NCBI GenBank assembly: GCA_903827085.1
Contig: CAIKHC010000116.1
Span: forward strand, 1-6,598
Length of the DNA: 6,598 nucleotides
Direction of reading: 5' to 3'
Source of the DNA: an uncultured Candidatus Nemicrothrix sp.
GTDB lineage: Bacteria; Actinomycetota; Acidimicrobiia; Acidimicrobiales; Acidimicrobilacustridaceae
Positions within the stretch are counted from its first letter, which is position 1. The number at the start of each line of letters is the position of its first letter. A program made the translations under genes and the position numbers. Positions 6,190 through 6,598 of this stretch are shown piece after piece. Under the pieces are notes generated by a model. That model saw only the letters and a program-made list of their open reading frames with translations. It was not told the origin of the DNA and ran no database searches.

Positions 6190-6598
6190 ATGGATTTCGA
6201 AGAGACACCAGAAGAAGCCGCATTTCGCGCCGAGTGCCGAGCATTCCTCGACCAGCACTCAACGATGAAGGCTGCAGGTGCTCCACGGAACGTGATGAGC
6301 ACGCTTTCCGAAGACGAGCATGCCCATGTTCAGGCCTGTCGTGATTGGCAGCGCACCAAAGCCGAGAACGGTTGGGCTGGTCTTACTTGGCCGGTCGAAT
6401 TTGGTGGTCGTGGCCTTACCGGTTTGCAGCAGGGCATCTTCCTTGAGGAAGAGCACAAGTACGACCTCGCGGTGGGCATGTTTGCTCAGGCCACCGGCAT
6501 GGTTGGTCCGTCGATCATCGTGCACGGCACCGAAGAACAGAAGAAGGAGTTCCTTCCTTCAATTCTGCGCGGCGAACAGGTGTGGTGTCAGCTGTTCA
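6190..6598 (+). CDS. Acyl-CoA dehydrogenase family protein, partial (N-terminal part)
   Basis: Flavin-dependent enzyme predicted to introduce the 2,3 double bond into an acyl-CoA, passing electrons to an electron-transfer flavoprotein. The first 136 residues are in the window and the frame is open at the right edge. The N-terminal MDFEETPEEAAFRAECRAFL is the usual opening helix of this family. GWAGLTWPVEFGGRGL (61-76) is the conserved turn before the second helical segment, and HGTEEQKKEFLPSILRGE (112-129) leads into WCQLF, where the middle beta domain and its FAD-binding segment begin. The catalytic glutamate and C-terminal domain lie beyond the window, so activity and substrate class cannot be judged. 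It is the third gene of the plus-strand set, 39 bases after the crotonase, and the two likely act on the same acyl-CoA in sequence. Confidence 0.92.
   Translation, partial: MDFEETPEEAAFRAECRAFLDQHSTMKAAGAPRNVMSTLSEDEHAHVQACRDWQRTKAENGWAGLTWPVEFGGRGLTGLQQGIFLEEEHKYDLAVGMFAQATGMVGPSIIVHGTEEQKKEFLPSILRGEQVWCQLF

Noticed and set aside
5365..6258. 297-codon minus-strand open frame across the crotonase gene
   Set aside because: Antisense to an intact crotonase with conserved catalytic residues; its translation shows no domain or signal.
1..6598. Defence system, mobile element, CRISPR or other unusual genetic system
   Set aside because: All substantial coding capacity is explained by a transporter operon and metabolic enzymes; no repeats of array type, transposase or integrase motifs, or terminal inverted repeats were seen.

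Overview
The window looks like a chromosomal catabolic locus from a moderately GC-rich bacterium, most likely an actinomycete-type lineage. The lineage call is an inference. It rests on the frequent GTG starts, a Tat-type lipoprotein solute-binding protein, and the style of the acyl-CoA dehydrogenase and crotonase. No rRNA, tRNA, CRISPR, transposon or phage signal was seen. Seven protein-coding genes fill nearly the whole window, arranged as two divergent gene sets around one 230-base intergenic region (3724-3953).

Left arm (minus strand, read from 3723 down to 1): a complete polyamine-type ABC importer in the order ATPase (potA), lipoprotein binding protein (potD), first permease (potB) and second permease (potC, cut by the window edge). 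The genes are packed as one operon: 2 bases between potA and potD, 9 bases between potD and potB, and an ATGA overlap between potB and potC.

Right arm (plus strand, from 3954): an aldehyde dehydrogenase closely resembling gamma-aminobutyraldehyde dehydrogenase (PatD/YdcW), then an enoyl-CoA hydratase/crotonase with both catalytic glutamates, then the start of an acyl-CoA dehydrogenase cut by the right edge. Gaps are 22 and 39 bases and each gene has a recognisable ribosome binding site, so they are probably co-transcribed.

The simplest reading is that the importer brings in putrescine, spermidine or a related amine, and that the dehydrogenase oxidises the aminoaldehyde made from it (to GABA in the classical pathway). 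The transaminase or oxidase that would make the aldehyde is not in the window. The less expected part is the beta-oxidation pair downstream. It suggests either an unrelated acyl-CoA function in the same operon, or a route in which the amino acid product is activated to a CoA thioester and dehydrogenated and hydrated, as in gamma-butyrobetaine/carnitine metabolism. That is a hypothesis only. The shared intergenic region carries several short direct and inverted repeats that could be operators. No wholly new system could be demonstrated from this sequence.
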